This document shows, piece by piece, positions 22,040 through 32,478 of a stretch of 64,000 nucleotides of DNA. The notes under the pieces are model-generated. The model was not told where the DNA came from. It did not search any database and saw nothing but the letters and a program-made list of their open reading frames with translations. Numbering within the stretch: position 1 is the stretch's first letter; the number at the start of each line of letters is the position of its first letter. The position numbers and the translations under genes are program-made. Source of the DNA: Kuschelorhynchus macadamiae (Eukaryota > Arthropoda > Insecta > Coleoptera > Curculionidae). Where the stretch lies: positions 1,814,001-1,878,000 of the forward strand of contig JAUTXW010000561.1 in the NCBI GenBank assembly GCA_030620095.1. The letters run 5' to 3'.

Positions 22040-22475
22040 CTCTTTCTGAGAGCTGGCTTAAAACCCAGTCCCAAGTGCCAGTTTTTCATATCACACTATT
22101 TTGCCCTTAAAAATGGTCGCGAAGTTTTGCAAACCGTACACAGCGGCATCGGCGGAAGACATTTTGGTGTTATGAAGACTCTCGAAAAAGTACAAATGTG
22201 AAAAACTAGTGCCAAATCTGCAAGTAAGGACCCCAAACTACTACTACCCGTGGTAAAATGCAGCAGTACAACGAACACCTTTTCAACGAATTGCCATAGA
22301 TGTAGCAGGACCATTTCCAGTTAGTACGTCCGGAAATTGCTGTGATGATTACTTCAGTAAATGGCCAGAAGTCTATTTCAAGAATGGATTTCCTGATATG
22401 GAATAACAAGAAAAATACACTCAGACCAAGGTATAAACTTTGTGCTCTCACATTGTACTGCTTTATTTTGACACA
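22040..22475 (+). pseudogene. Ty3/Gypsy integrase remnant
   Basis: Through frameshifts it reads VHSGIGGRHFGVMKTLEKV (the HxxxH half of the zinc finger), PFQRIAIDVAGPFPVSTSG (first core aspartate), DYFSKWPEVYF, and IHSDQGINFVL (second core aspartate). Parts between these are missing. It ends at about 22475, where the sequence switches to minus-strand pol of the same family. Confidence 0.6.
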
Positions 22476-22479
22476 ATAA

Positions 22480-23900
22480 CGAGTCCTTTACTTGCGGTGA
22501 AGTCCTCACAGATGTGGCACCAATCTTTCAAATCTGTACGACTTCCCAGCCAGTAAAACTTTTCCCCGACTTTCTCGAGAGTCTTCATAACACCAAAATG
22601 TCCACCACCAACATTATTGTGTAAAGCTTGCAACATTCATTTAAATGCAAAAAAGTCTTGATATTTGGTATTTTTGCCATCAGGACTTTCCCAGCTTCTT
22701 TTTAACAGATCATCTTTTATCACCGTGGAGTCCTATAGAGTCCAGTATATCTTGACAACAAGGTCTTGGTAAATTTTCTACTTTAGCTATAGGACCAATA
22801 TCTGAGTCTTCTTACTGATCTTTGAATAGCACTTCTGGGTCAAACTCTTGAGTTTTGAAGTGCTGTTCTACTGCAATAAAAATCATCAGGATCTGCTGAA
22901 GGCGCTGCAACCATCTGGATATTTGTCCTTCGGTATTCTTCCTTCTTTCAACCTTTTATATGATGCATAGTCTGTTATTAATAGAAATATTTGCTTGTAT
23001 AAGTACTTATGAATATGCCCCAATGTTTTTACAATAGCTATTAGTTCTCTATCACCAAACAGTTGCGTTCAGGTTTGGAAATAATCTTTCTGAAGTAGGC
23101 TATTACTTTTTCCATTTTGTAGTTGTTACAAAATACCACCGATAGTGAAGTTACTGGCATCTGTGTCAACAATAAACATCTGGAATGTTTCAGGATATAA
23201 CACTGGAGGGTTACACAAAGGTTTCTTCTGTTGGCTGATGGCTTCCTCACAATACTTGGTCCATACATAAGTGTAATTACTCTCAGTAAGCCAACAATAA
23301 TGATCTAGCAATATTAGCAAAGCCTTTTATGAATCACGAGTAATATATACAGAGACCCAGAAAACTCCTTAGTTGATGTTTGTCCTTTAGTATTGGCTAA
23401 TTTTGAATAGGTTCAGTCTCCTCTGGATCGGTTTTCACTCCATATTCGGTAATTACATGCCATAGGTACTTCACTTCTTTCTGGAATCTTTTTCCAAGAA
23501 CAATAATGTAATCTTAATACACTAGGCATGTCTCTCAGGTCATTTCATATAATATAAATTCCATTAAATGTTCGAATGTTGCTGTAGCGTTGTATAAATA
23601 AAAAGGCAGAACTTTAAATTGCCTGTTCCAGTAGAAAATGCTGTCTTTTGTTTGTTGATCAGATTGAACTTTACTTGCCAAAAACCACATTTTAAGTCTA
23701 GGGTTGAGAACCATCTTGATCCTGCTAAAGTATCCAAAGGGTCATCAATTCTTGGTACAGGAAACCTATCTTTCTTCATAAAATCATTAGGTCTTCGACA
23801 CAACTGGCGGCGACCATGGACTTTGACATCAACTTTTATTGACCTTTGGTAACTTAAGTTGTAAGCTTTGTACTTCTTGTTGCATTTAATCATGAACATC
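22480..23900 (-). pseudogene. Ty3/Gypsy pol remnant (RT, RNase H, integrase finger)
   Basis: Read from the right: RT at 23850-23640 (KKDRFPVPRIDDPLDTLAGS, WFSTLDLKCGFWQVKF with the catalytic aspartate, KQKTAFSTGTG), RNase H at 23210-23120 (MFIVDTDASNFTIGGIL), and integrase finger at 22620-22500 (GGGHFGVMKTLEK, FYWLGSRTDLKDWCHICEDF). Stops and frameshifts are frequent, so it is inactive. The finger segment repeats, in inverted orientation, the text at 22150-22190, so two copies of one family meet tail to tail. Confidence 0.65.
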
Positions 23901-23969
23901 TATACATCATACTCTAGGATATCTTCTATGTTATCAACTTCAAATTTTATGTCAATGAATCAACTATAT

Positions 23970-24350
23970 TAAATATGATATTTATTTTTAAGATTGTTCA
24001 TAGAATATTACCAGAGTATCTGTGTAATGAGATCACATTCATTTATTAATGAAGTGCGCTCTTATAATACTCTGACAAGTACAAATAATTATGTTACGGT
24101 TTTCCAAAAAAGTAGAACACAGAACTCTTTATTTTATAGTTGGTAATGTATAATGCACTACCATTGTATGTAAAAGCAGGGTAACTATAAGAGGTTTTGG
24201 AAATTAATTTTAAGGTATATTAAAGAAAACTACTAATTTGTTTGGAGGGTTTTTTATTTTTATATTTATTGACTGTTTTGTTTGTTGTTCACTCTTATGC
24301 TAATAAATTATTTTATTTCATTTCAATCCTTAACTTTTAGTGCATTCTAT
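23970..24350 (+). pseudogene. LINE 3' end
   Basis: Joined frames give KIVHRILPEYLCNEITFIY, RSYNTRTSTNNYVTVF, SRTQNSLFYS and MYNALPLYVK. This is the conserved C-terminal tail of CR1/jockey-type ORF2 (YxTR..F..P..N..G...L...NxLP). A 3' UTR follows, with a TTTATTTTATTTCA-like tail near 24310. Confidence 0.5.
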
Positions 24351-24469
24351 CAATAGCTTTGGCTTGTGTAGGTTGTCATTTATGACAGATATGTTGCTAA
24401 CTCTTAATCTTAATTTGCAAGAGTCAAACATTTTTTTATGACCACTTCATGCAATAAGTTTCAAATTAA

Positions 24470-24996
24470 GGGGGAACTGCACGCAATAATATGGATCATT
24501 TGCAAGCCTTCCGCCACTGCAATATTATGTTAAAACTATAAGAGATACGTATTAGCTTCAATGTGATTTTAATAGGGAAATATGTATAGTTGGGCGCTAA
24601 AGGCGAATTTTTATAAAAAAATCAAATCTAGAGTTATAAAATAAAAGTAGATTTGTCCATTTTCGATCATTTTTTGACCACTTTTTGACGCACATGCCTT
24701 CGCATATAATTTTTTTTCCACAAAATGGCTCTTTACCTCCTTACATTTATCCTTTGTCTACGTAACTGAAAAATTTGAAATGGTAAATCGTACTCATGTC
24801 TTTGTATTTCTGCAGCGCGTGAACCCTTTTGAACCCATTTTTAACCGAAATGTAATTTAAATTACCTATACATAACACATTTTTTTGAGGCTGGACTTGC
24901 AGGAAGTTTTTTTTAATGCGTAGGTACCTTTTCATCTTACTTTCAACTCGACTAGACCTTGTCGCTGGTTTTTCACTTTTTGCGTGCAGTTCTCCC
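24470..24996. mobile_element. 527-bp MITE with TTAA target-site duplication
   Basis: TTAA at 24466-24469 and 24997-25000 flanks inverted ends: GGGGGAACTGCACGCAA on the left, and the reverse complement GGGAGAACTGCACGCAA on the right (16 of 17 match). TTAA duplication is the hallmark of the piggyBac superfamily. The interior has no transposase. The minus-strand open stretch within it (24747-25016) runs past the element edge and shows no motif. Probably a non-autonomous piggyBac-like element. Confidence 0.7.
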
Positions 24997-25000
24997 TTAA

Positions 25001-25825
25001 GAACTCCGGTAAACATCCTCTTTAAAATTTAATATTTAACAATAAGTTAATGAATAAGGATTGTGAATTAAGAAATTGGATAAACCCGGCCCGTGTCTCA
25101 TATGAGGAGACTGGCAGACTGCAATCCTAAGGGTATAGCCTACTTAGATGCAGCCACATGTGAAACTTAGGTATATTTTTTAGTTTTTAGTGATAAGGCT
25201 CAATTTATTTTGGTTGTTTCTATTCTGTTTTTTTTTTCTTTTTTTAGGTAGAATTATATATATTATCTGTTATTTTGTATAGGTTCACCTGTTAAAAAAA
25301 TATTCAGTAACAGGTTTGTTATAAATGTTCCTTTATTGCTACAGTTACTCTAAATATATCTTTTCAAAAGAATTATATGAAAAAATTTAACTCCAGACAT
25401 ACACAGATAGCAACTAGTAATAGGGCTGTGAACTGTGTATTTTTGAGGACAATCTAGAATTATCACTACAAAACACTAATAAATGTCAAGGCCGATATGA
25501 ACAGGCATTAACACTGTACAATTTTACAACATATATATTGGACCTATCCTAGCAAAAATACAAGTAAACAGCTGAAGCAAAGAACCTTGTCTAGAAGTCA
25601 TAAATGAGATTTATGGAAACACTGGATTGCTACCGTTAGCAATAAAATTTAATGGCCATCCCAATCCCTTTAAAAAGATGTTTTCCTAAAGAATAACAAC
25701 AAATGTAAGGGCCATTGAGTGGTGGCTATCATAAAAAGATAGTTTTAAGAAACAGAAAAAAATTAGAAAAATTAGTTTTCCTATGTAAGTATCATAATGC
25801 ATGCAAAAATATGTATATGAATTTG

Positions 25826-25834
<9 letters not shown>
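25001..25834. other. No gene recognised
   Basis: AT-rich and stop-rich, with one GC-richer patch at 25080-25170 that I cannot classify. The ORF at 25715-25930 is made partly by the following (AT)n. Confidence 0.4.

Positions 25835-25893
<59 letters not shown>
25835..25893. repeat. (AT)n microsatellite, left flank of Tc1
   Basis: Pure AT dinucleotides abutting the Tc1-like element, with a second tract on its other side. Confidence 0.95.
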
Positions 25894-25894
<1 letters not shown>

Positions 25895-27268
25895 AAACAG
25901 TCACGGAAACTAATTGGAAACCATTGCTAGTAAGAAATTGGTTTAAGATATTTCGACTATTATAATCACTGTTGCTATTGTTAGGGTGTACATCTATTAT
26001 TAACGCATTAAGTTTAAAAAATAATTTATTCATCACAAAATTCCACATTTTTAAGGGGTAAACTAATTGAAAACAAACAACGTTTTCTAACAAGAAGGCT
26101 TATTTTAAAATTGACAATCGTTACTTTAGAGCTTTGGTGGGTTGTTGACTTTCGTTCTTGTCAATAATTTAATGTTAATCTTCATTCAAATTTATACAAA
26201 TATGGGTTCGCGAAAAAGTTCTAACGAAAATAAACGACAAATCATCATTAATCTTCATAGGAAAGGCTGTTCGTATCAAAACATTGCAGAAATGGTTAAT
26301 CGTTCCAAAAACGTTGTGTTTAACGCTGTTCATCATGTTAGGATTCATGGAACCACCAGAACTGTTCCTAGGACGCGACGTCCCAGAAAAACGAGTATGG
26401 AAACAGATCGTCGAATTGTTCGCATTTCTAAGGCACCCTTACAAATCAGCAGTTATTTGGAAAGAAATTTTTATTGAAAATCAAAGGGAATTTAGTGTTC
26501 GTAATCGTTTGAACGAGGCACAACTTTTTAGCAGGGTACCAAGGAAAAAGCCTCACCTTTCTGAAGTGAATCGAAGAAGCCGTTTGAAATTTGCTAGAAA
26601 TCACCTTCCTTGGAACCTCCAACAACGGAAGCTGATACTATGGTCAGATTAATCTAAGGTAAATAAATTTGGTTCTGATGGAAAACGATATTGGTTTAAC
26701 GTCCACCAAATAAACAGTGAAATTTGGTGGTGGTTGTATCATGGTTTGGGGCTGCTTTTCTTGGAATGGTGTTGGTGGTTTATTGAATAACTGGTACTAT
26801 GGATCAGTACGAATACATTAACATACTGGAAAACTTGATGCAACCATATGCAGAAGAAAATGTATCAGTACTTTGGAAATTGCAACACAATAATGATCCA
26901 AAGAACTCTGCTAGGAGGGTGACTGTCTGATTTCAGGATAATCATGTAGAGGTTTTACAATGGTCATCTTATAGTCCAGATCTTAACCTAATAGAAAATC
27001 TATGGATGATAGTTAAAAGGAAATTAGGTTCAAGAGCTTTCCAAAATTTCGACGAAGTATTCGAAGTATGAGCAAAGCTTGGACCAGTATTCCACTAGAG
27101 ACTTGTAGACATCTAATACAGTCCATGCCTAGGAGGTGTTTAAAAGTAATTGAAGCCAATGGATATCCAACTAAATACTAGTTACTCAATTGAGACAAAA
27201 ACTTATAAGTTGTTAGAAAATGTTGATTTAGAAATATGTTTCCAATTAGTTTGCCGCTTAAAAATGTA

Positions 27269-27271
<3 letters not shown>
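25894..27271 (+). mobile_element. Tc1-like transposon inserted in (TA)n
   Basis: (AT)n lies on both sides, so insertion into a TA repeat is clear. The right end (27200-27271) read inward gives CACTACATTTTTAAGCGGCA and then AAACTAATTGGAAAC. On the left the core AAACTAATTGGAAAC occurs near the edge (about 25907-25921), and a longer match CCACATTTTTAAGGGGTAAA lies 150 bp inside (26043). Two repeats on the left resemble an IR/DR arrangement, but only one is seen on the right. The transposase is broken. Confidence 0.75.
26202..27181 (+). pseudogene. Tc1 family (DD34E-type) transposase, broken
   Basis: Starts MGSRKSSNENKRQIIINLHR with a helix-turn-helix (CSYQNIAEMVNRSKNVV) and a second DNA-binding half with RTRRPRKTS. 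A frameshift moves it to another frame by about 26450 (RNHLPWNLQQ). First aspartate at LILWSD (about 26650) followed by a stop, KRYWFNV, MVWGCFSW, second aspartate at QHNNDPK, and the glutamate at YSPDLNLIENLW (about 26995). It ends GYPTKY at 27181. At least one frameshift and internal stops make it inactive. All three catalytic positions are recognisable. Confidence 0.8.

Positions 27272-27327
<56 letters not shown>
27272..27327. repeat. (AT)n microsatellite, right flank of Tc1
   Basis: Pure TA dinucleotides directly following the Tc1 right end. A LINE fragment begins just after it. Confidence 0.95.
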
Positions 27328-27333
<6 letters not shown>

Positions 27334-27337
27334 TTAC

Positions 27338-27650
27338 CATTATCGCGGGATTTCTTTACTTTCTGTTTTCTCGAAGCTCTTTGAAAATGCCTTTTGAGAG
27401 AATCTTAAACATTTTGTTGCGTTCAATCAAATATTGAGTACTTCGCAATTTGGATTTCGTAAAGGACTTTCTACAGAAGATGCTCTATTAAGGCTCATTA
27501 AATTTGTCATGACAAATTTAGATGAAAAAAACAAAACCTTGTGTATCAACTTTGATATTTCTCGTGCATTTGACACAATTAGACATATGCTTATTTCTAA
27601 ATTAGAATCTTTGGGTATTTGTGGTAATTCTATTTCATGGCTAAATGGGG
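27338..27650 (+). pseudogene. LINE RT fragment fused to a transposase
   Basis: Reads RGISLLSVFSKLFENAF, then (from 27440) SQFGFRKGLSTEDALLRLI, NFDISRAFDTIRHMLISKL and GNSISWLN. This is the finger/palm region of jockey-type RT with the motif A aspartate. It breaks off at about 27650, and the same frame runs directly into DNA-transposase sequence, giving a 148-codon chimeric ORF (27434-27880). Confidence 0.65.
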
Positions 27651-27880
27651 AAACATACCTGGATTTTCTTCAAAACTATATTTGGAATGAACTGCAAGAT
27701 ATACCGTTATGCCACTTTAGAAATATTTATTTTCAACAAGATGGAGCACCTCCTCATAACACTCGAATTGTTACAGATTATCTTAATGTGACTTTTGGTG
27801 ACCATTTGATTGCAACTCATGGTCCAATACGGTGGCCTGCAAGGTCGCCTGACTTCTCGCCCCTAGACTACTTTTTATAG
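27651..27880 (+). pseudogene. Mariner-like DD41D transposase, 5' part of split gene
   Basis: Reads YLDFLQNYIWNELQD, IYFQQDGAPPHNTRIV (second aspartate) and RWPARSPDFSPLDYFL (third aspartate). By my count 41 residues separate these aspartates, the DD41D class of the Tc1/mariner superfamily common in insects. The stop TAG at 27878 replaces the Trp codon normally following DYFL. Sequence homologous to the end of the protein reappears at 35414 after 7.5 kb of LINE insertions. Confidence 0.65.
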
Positions 27881-27884
27881 GGTT

Positions 27885-29219
27885 ATTTATTTTTATTTTT
27901 TTTATTTAATTAATTTTACATAAAATATACCAAGTTACTTAAGTAAACATTTAAGATTTAAAGATAAAAATACAAATAAAAGAGTCATTAAGAGATTGTA
28001 TGTCAGATGTTAAAATTAGTATAAACACATATGAAACTTACAAATAAGACTAGGTACATCAAAAACATTAACACATTAAAGACAAATATTTCAGGTATGT
28101 GCTCTTATTAACGATTTTTTAACTTGTTGTAGGGAGGAGCTAAACACATCAACCTAAGCATACTTGCATTTATCATTCTGGTTATAGTAGAATGTTTTCC
28201 GTATAATGTGGGATGACGCTCAGTATAAAATCTGTCAAAGCTTCTTAATAGCCTAGGAGGTACTTAAATGTTAATAGATGTTAGTAGATAAATGCTGTCT
28301 ATTTGGATGTTAATGAGTTTGGAAATAAATATTTGATCAAAATTGCAGTGTCTTTCATTCAATGTTTTTAGATTAAGTAAATGCATTACATTATCATAAT
28401 TAATACTCTCATTAGCACTAATACCCAATTTACCACCAATATAGCTCAAAAATGTATGCTGAACACATTCTACTTTATTAATATAAAATGAGCAGTATGG
28501 TGCCCACACAGGAGTACTACTTTCAAGTATAGATCTAACCAGGGATATGTATAATTGTTTAATCACAAATATGTTTTTAAAATCTTTGGTATGTCTTTTT
28601 ACAAACCCTAATATTTTTAAAGCCTTATTACAAATATTATCCATGTGATTTGCAAAAGTCAGTTTACTATTATATACCATTATTACTACAATTTGTTATT
28701 CCTAGATCTCTTATAAGATTGACATTCTCTATAGCTTTGCCCTCAATATATATATTTGGATTATTTATAAGCTTTCTACTAAATTGAATATATTTACACT
28801 TGCTTATATTTAATCCAACCAGATTTAATTTACACCAATTCTCAAATTAGAAGAGATCTTGCTGTAATAATTGTAATGCCTCTAGAGAGTCAATAACCTT
28901 ATATATTTTCAAGTCATCGGCATATAGTAGATATTCGCTGTGGTGGAAACAGTTGACAGCATCATTTACGAAAATGTTAAAGAGTAAAGGTGCTAGATGA
29001 CCACCCCGAGGCACCCCAGATGTCACATCATATTCATCAGATCAATGTGACTTTGATTGCCTATAATTAAACAAATAAGACTTTAGCCAATTTATAAGCA
29101 TGCCACCTAAACCATAGTTATTCGGTTTCTGAACTAAAATATGGAGGTTAACCTTATCTAATGCTTTTTCAAAGTCTGAGTATATTGAATCCACAACGAG
29201 ACCATTTTCAAGGGCTTTA
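27885..29219 (-). pseudogene. LINE X RT, C-terminal half and 3' UTR
   Basis: From 29219 downward: LENGLVVDSIYSDFEKALDK (motif A aspartate), GGHLAPLLFNIFVNDAV, LLYADDLKIYKVI (YADD, about 28930), NISKCKYIQFSRK, DLGI, then the open frame 28680-28264 (MVYNSKLTFANHM, LGFVKRHTKDF, SILESSTPVWAPYCSFYINK). Stops occur near 29040 and 28700. The first residues join the text at 32479 once LINE Y is removed. Confidence 0.7.
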
Positions 29220-29420
29220 AAATTAAAATTTAAATCTTTTAAATTGGGTATCCCTGAAGAACTAGAAGAACGTTATCTTTCCAGGGATTTTTGGCCTGAT
29301 GGCTGTGTAGTTGATTATTACAAAACAAATAATAGAAAACAGAACAATCCCCAACTGTATGCCCGGAATGGTAATCCTGGAAATTTTCCACACAATCTTC
29401 AACGTCAACGCAGGAAGTAG
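29220..29420 (+). pseudogene. LINE Y ORF1 C-terminus
   Basis: Open text LGIPEELEERYLSRDFWPDG then VVDYYKTNNRKQNNPQLY and a stop at 29418-29420. The DFWPDGCVVDYY block resembles the end of ORF1 in insect jockey/CR1-type LINEs and parallels QANFWPENIVCRDF in LINE X. Truncated at its 5' end by incomplete reverse transcription. Confidence 0.5.
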
Positions 29421-32266
29421 AGCCTACATTGATCAGCCCAGAAGAACTTTCCCTGTCTCACTGCACTACTGATACAACTGGCATATTAAAGATTATTCAT
29501 ATAAATCCTTGGTCACTATGCAACAAGTTCTCTGATGTAAAGTTTTTTATTCAAAGTTCTGACTATGATGTGATTGCAATTTCTGAGACCTGGATGAATA
29601 ATCAGATGCCTTCCTCCTTGTATGAAATTGAAAACTATAAACTCTTCAGAAAGGACAGGGATGGCAGAGGCGGAGGCGTGGCTCTTTATGTGTCTAGTAA
29701 AATCACAGTATCTTCGGTAAGAATTCCAGATGTTAACAATGGAATAGACCAACTTTGGGTTAGCGCAAAATATAAAAAATTGGCAGTGGCTATAGGTGTA
29801 GTGTATCGTCCACCGTCTGTCTCTTATATGGAACTAAACTGTTTGTATGATGTGATTATCTGATGCACTGTGATACATGTATATGCACGGGTGATTTTAA
29901 TATACATTTTCTACGTCAAAATACTTTAGAATACAATTTCATCTGTGATATTTTTAACACCTTTGGATTTAACCAACTCATTAAAAAACCCACTAGGATA
30001 GGGTCAAATAATTTATCTCTTATAGATCTAATTTTTGTAAATAAACCCAACTTAGTTATAAACAGTGGTGTAATAATTAGTGATCCTATAAAGACTGACC
30101 ATGAAGTTGTTTACTGTTACATTAATTGTAAAATAGCAAAAAATGTGTGTACCACAGTTGAAAGTACAAGTTTAAAGATGGTATTTTCTGACCAATTTCA
30201 GGATGATCTGATGAATATAGATTGGCAAAGTCTTTATGTTTCAAATGATGTTAATACAAAAGTGCATATATTCAATAATGCTTTGATGTGCCTATTTGAC
30301 ACTTATTGTCCTGTTAAAAAATTTCAATTGAAAAAACCAAAACCACCATGGTTGACTTATAATTTTAAAAAAATGATTGAACTAAAGCACAAGGCTTTTG
30401 ATAGGTTCAAGAGGTCTAAATCTCATTTGGATAAACAATATTACATTCAGTTAAAGAATTATGTTGCTTTTGCCGTGAAAGCTGAGAAAAGGGCATATTT
30501 TTCTACACAACTAAACAACAATAGAAATAAAAATAAAAGTAGGCATGTATGGGATACACTTTTTAGTTGCAATATGGTAAACAAAAAAAATATAGATATT
30601 CCTTCTAATCTTAGAGTGCCAGATGTCATAAATAATTTTTTCCTAGATAATTTGCCTGAAGCAAATATTAATCCAGATATAATATATGCCTTTCTCAATT
30701 CTACGGATGAATGGGAGCCATTTCAATTTCAGTTGGTTTCGGAATTTCAGGTATTGGAATGTATTAGCTCCATCAGAAGTAATGCTGCAGGTGTAGATGG
30801 AATTTCCATAAGAATGTTAAAATCTTGTATGTTTTCTTGTTTAAAGCCTCTTATCAATATAATTAATGTCTCTTTATTGAATGGGGCAGTGCCGGATATT
30901 TGGAAAATGGCTCTCATTACACCGTTACCCAAAGTAGGTGACCCTGCAAGCCTTAATGATCTAAGACCTATCAGTATTTTGCCTGCTGCATCGAAGGTTC
31001 TTGAAAAAATAGTAAAATTGCAAGTCTTGAATTTTCTCTCTACAAAAAATATTATACCTAAATTTCAATCTGGCTTCAGATCGAATTATAGCTGTGCTAC
31101 AGCACTTCTTAGAATAACTAGTGATGTGACAAGAGCTTTCGATCAAGGTGACTGCTGCCCTTCTGTCTTAATAGATATGACAAAAGCATTTGATAGCCTA
31201 AACATAGATCTCTTACTAGCAAAATTAAGGTATTATAAAATTGAAACTAATGGTTGGTTTAGGAATTATCTTAGCGGAAGACAGCAGGCTGTAAGAATAA
31301 AAGATGCTGAAGGAGTGTCAAGATCTGACTGGAGGGCAGTGACGCGGGGTATTCCGCAGGGATCTATTCTTGGACCTCTTCTTTTCACTGTTTTCACGTC
31401 AGATCTGGTACATCATATGCACCATTCATTATATCATATGTACGCTGATGATTTGCAAGTATATTTTCCAACATCAATAAGTAATTTGGGTAATACCATA
31501 AACTTAATCAATGCACATCACTGCTTGGGCTGACAACTCTCTCACTGTAAATCCTAGAAAAACTCAAGCAATTCTCTTTTCTCGGCTGAACGTCGATATA
31601 CCAATGAATTCTCTGAAAATTAATGATACACATATTGATTGGGTGGATGAAGTTAAAAATCTAGGTCTTTTTATGGATAAAAAACTTACATTTAACACAC
31701 ATGTTAATAATATATGTCAACACTCATTTTTTAAACTCAAAATGTTATATGAATTTAAGAATATACTTCCCTCCAATATTAAAAAAATTATCTCTGAAAG
31801 CCTTGTGCTGTCTATCCCAGGGTATCTTGATATTGTGTATGGACCCTTCCTTACCAATCAAAATAAATACAGAATTGAAAAAATTCAGAATGCCTATGTT
31901 CGATATATAAAGAATTTGTCACGAAGAGACCATGTGAGCCAACCTATTCGTGAGGTGTTTGGACTAAATATGTCTCAGAGGCGATATTCACGTCTTGGTT
32001 GTCAAGTACATAAAATTCTTTGTTCAAAAATACCTGAATATCTGACAGAGCTGATGATCCGTAGAAGTGAAACACACCAAGTGAATGTTTGTTTCAGAGA
32101 CATGTTTACAATACCACAACATAACACTGAATTCTTTAAATCATGTTTCATGTACTTGTCTGCCAATATTTATAACCACATTCCTGGCAATTTTAAGAAC
32201 CTTACTTTATCTGCATTTAAAAGGAAAATTAGTAGTTTTGTGTTAGATAGGCATCTCAGTCTCTAG
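29421..32266 (+). pseudogene. LINE Y ORF2: endonuclease-reverse transcriptase
   Basis: Nicks target DNA and reverse transcribes the element RNA. The apurinic-type endonuclease begins IIHINPWSLCNKFSDVKFF and SETWMNNQ, with RKDRDGRGGGVALYV, GVVYRPPS, and after a frameshift at about 29863 TGDFNIHFL and TDHEVVYC. RT: GVDGISIRML, PISILPAASKVLEKI, LIDMTKAFDSLNI (motif A), RGIPQGSILGPLLF (motif B), MYADDLQVYF (motif C). A second frameshift at about 31511-31533 precedes the C-terminus (ITAWADNSLTVNPRKT to the stop at 32266). Only two frameshifts over ~945 codons make it the best preserved LINE here. Confidence 0.8.
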
Positions 32267-32478
32267 AATTCTCCTTGTAAGTTTTGACTTTACATGTAAT
32301 CAAAGTCAAGATTTCAATGTAGGTTTTAAATTTATATGTAATTCTATTTATAAGTTTAATTTATGGTGATTATTAAAATACGCTTTGCGGATCTTTCCAC
32401 CTTTGTATGTGATGATCAGCATTGTACATTTCCCATACAATAAAGATTATTTATTTATTTATTTATTTATTTTATTTA

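Larger units (their letters stand above)
29220..32474 (+). mobile_element. LINE Y inserted in LINE X
   Basis: 5'-truncated plus-strand LINE with the end of ORF1, nearly complete ORF2, a 3' UTR with AATAAA (32439-32444), and a (TTTA)n tail to 32474. TTTA at 29216-29219 and 32475-32478 fits a short target duplication, although the tail repeat makes its length ambiguous. Removing Y rejoins LINE X RT text (TYEQTISK with ALENGL). Confidence 0.75.

Noticed and set aside
23619..23852. 77-codon plus-strand ORF
   Set aside because: Antisense shadow of the Ty3/Gypsy RT on the minus strand.
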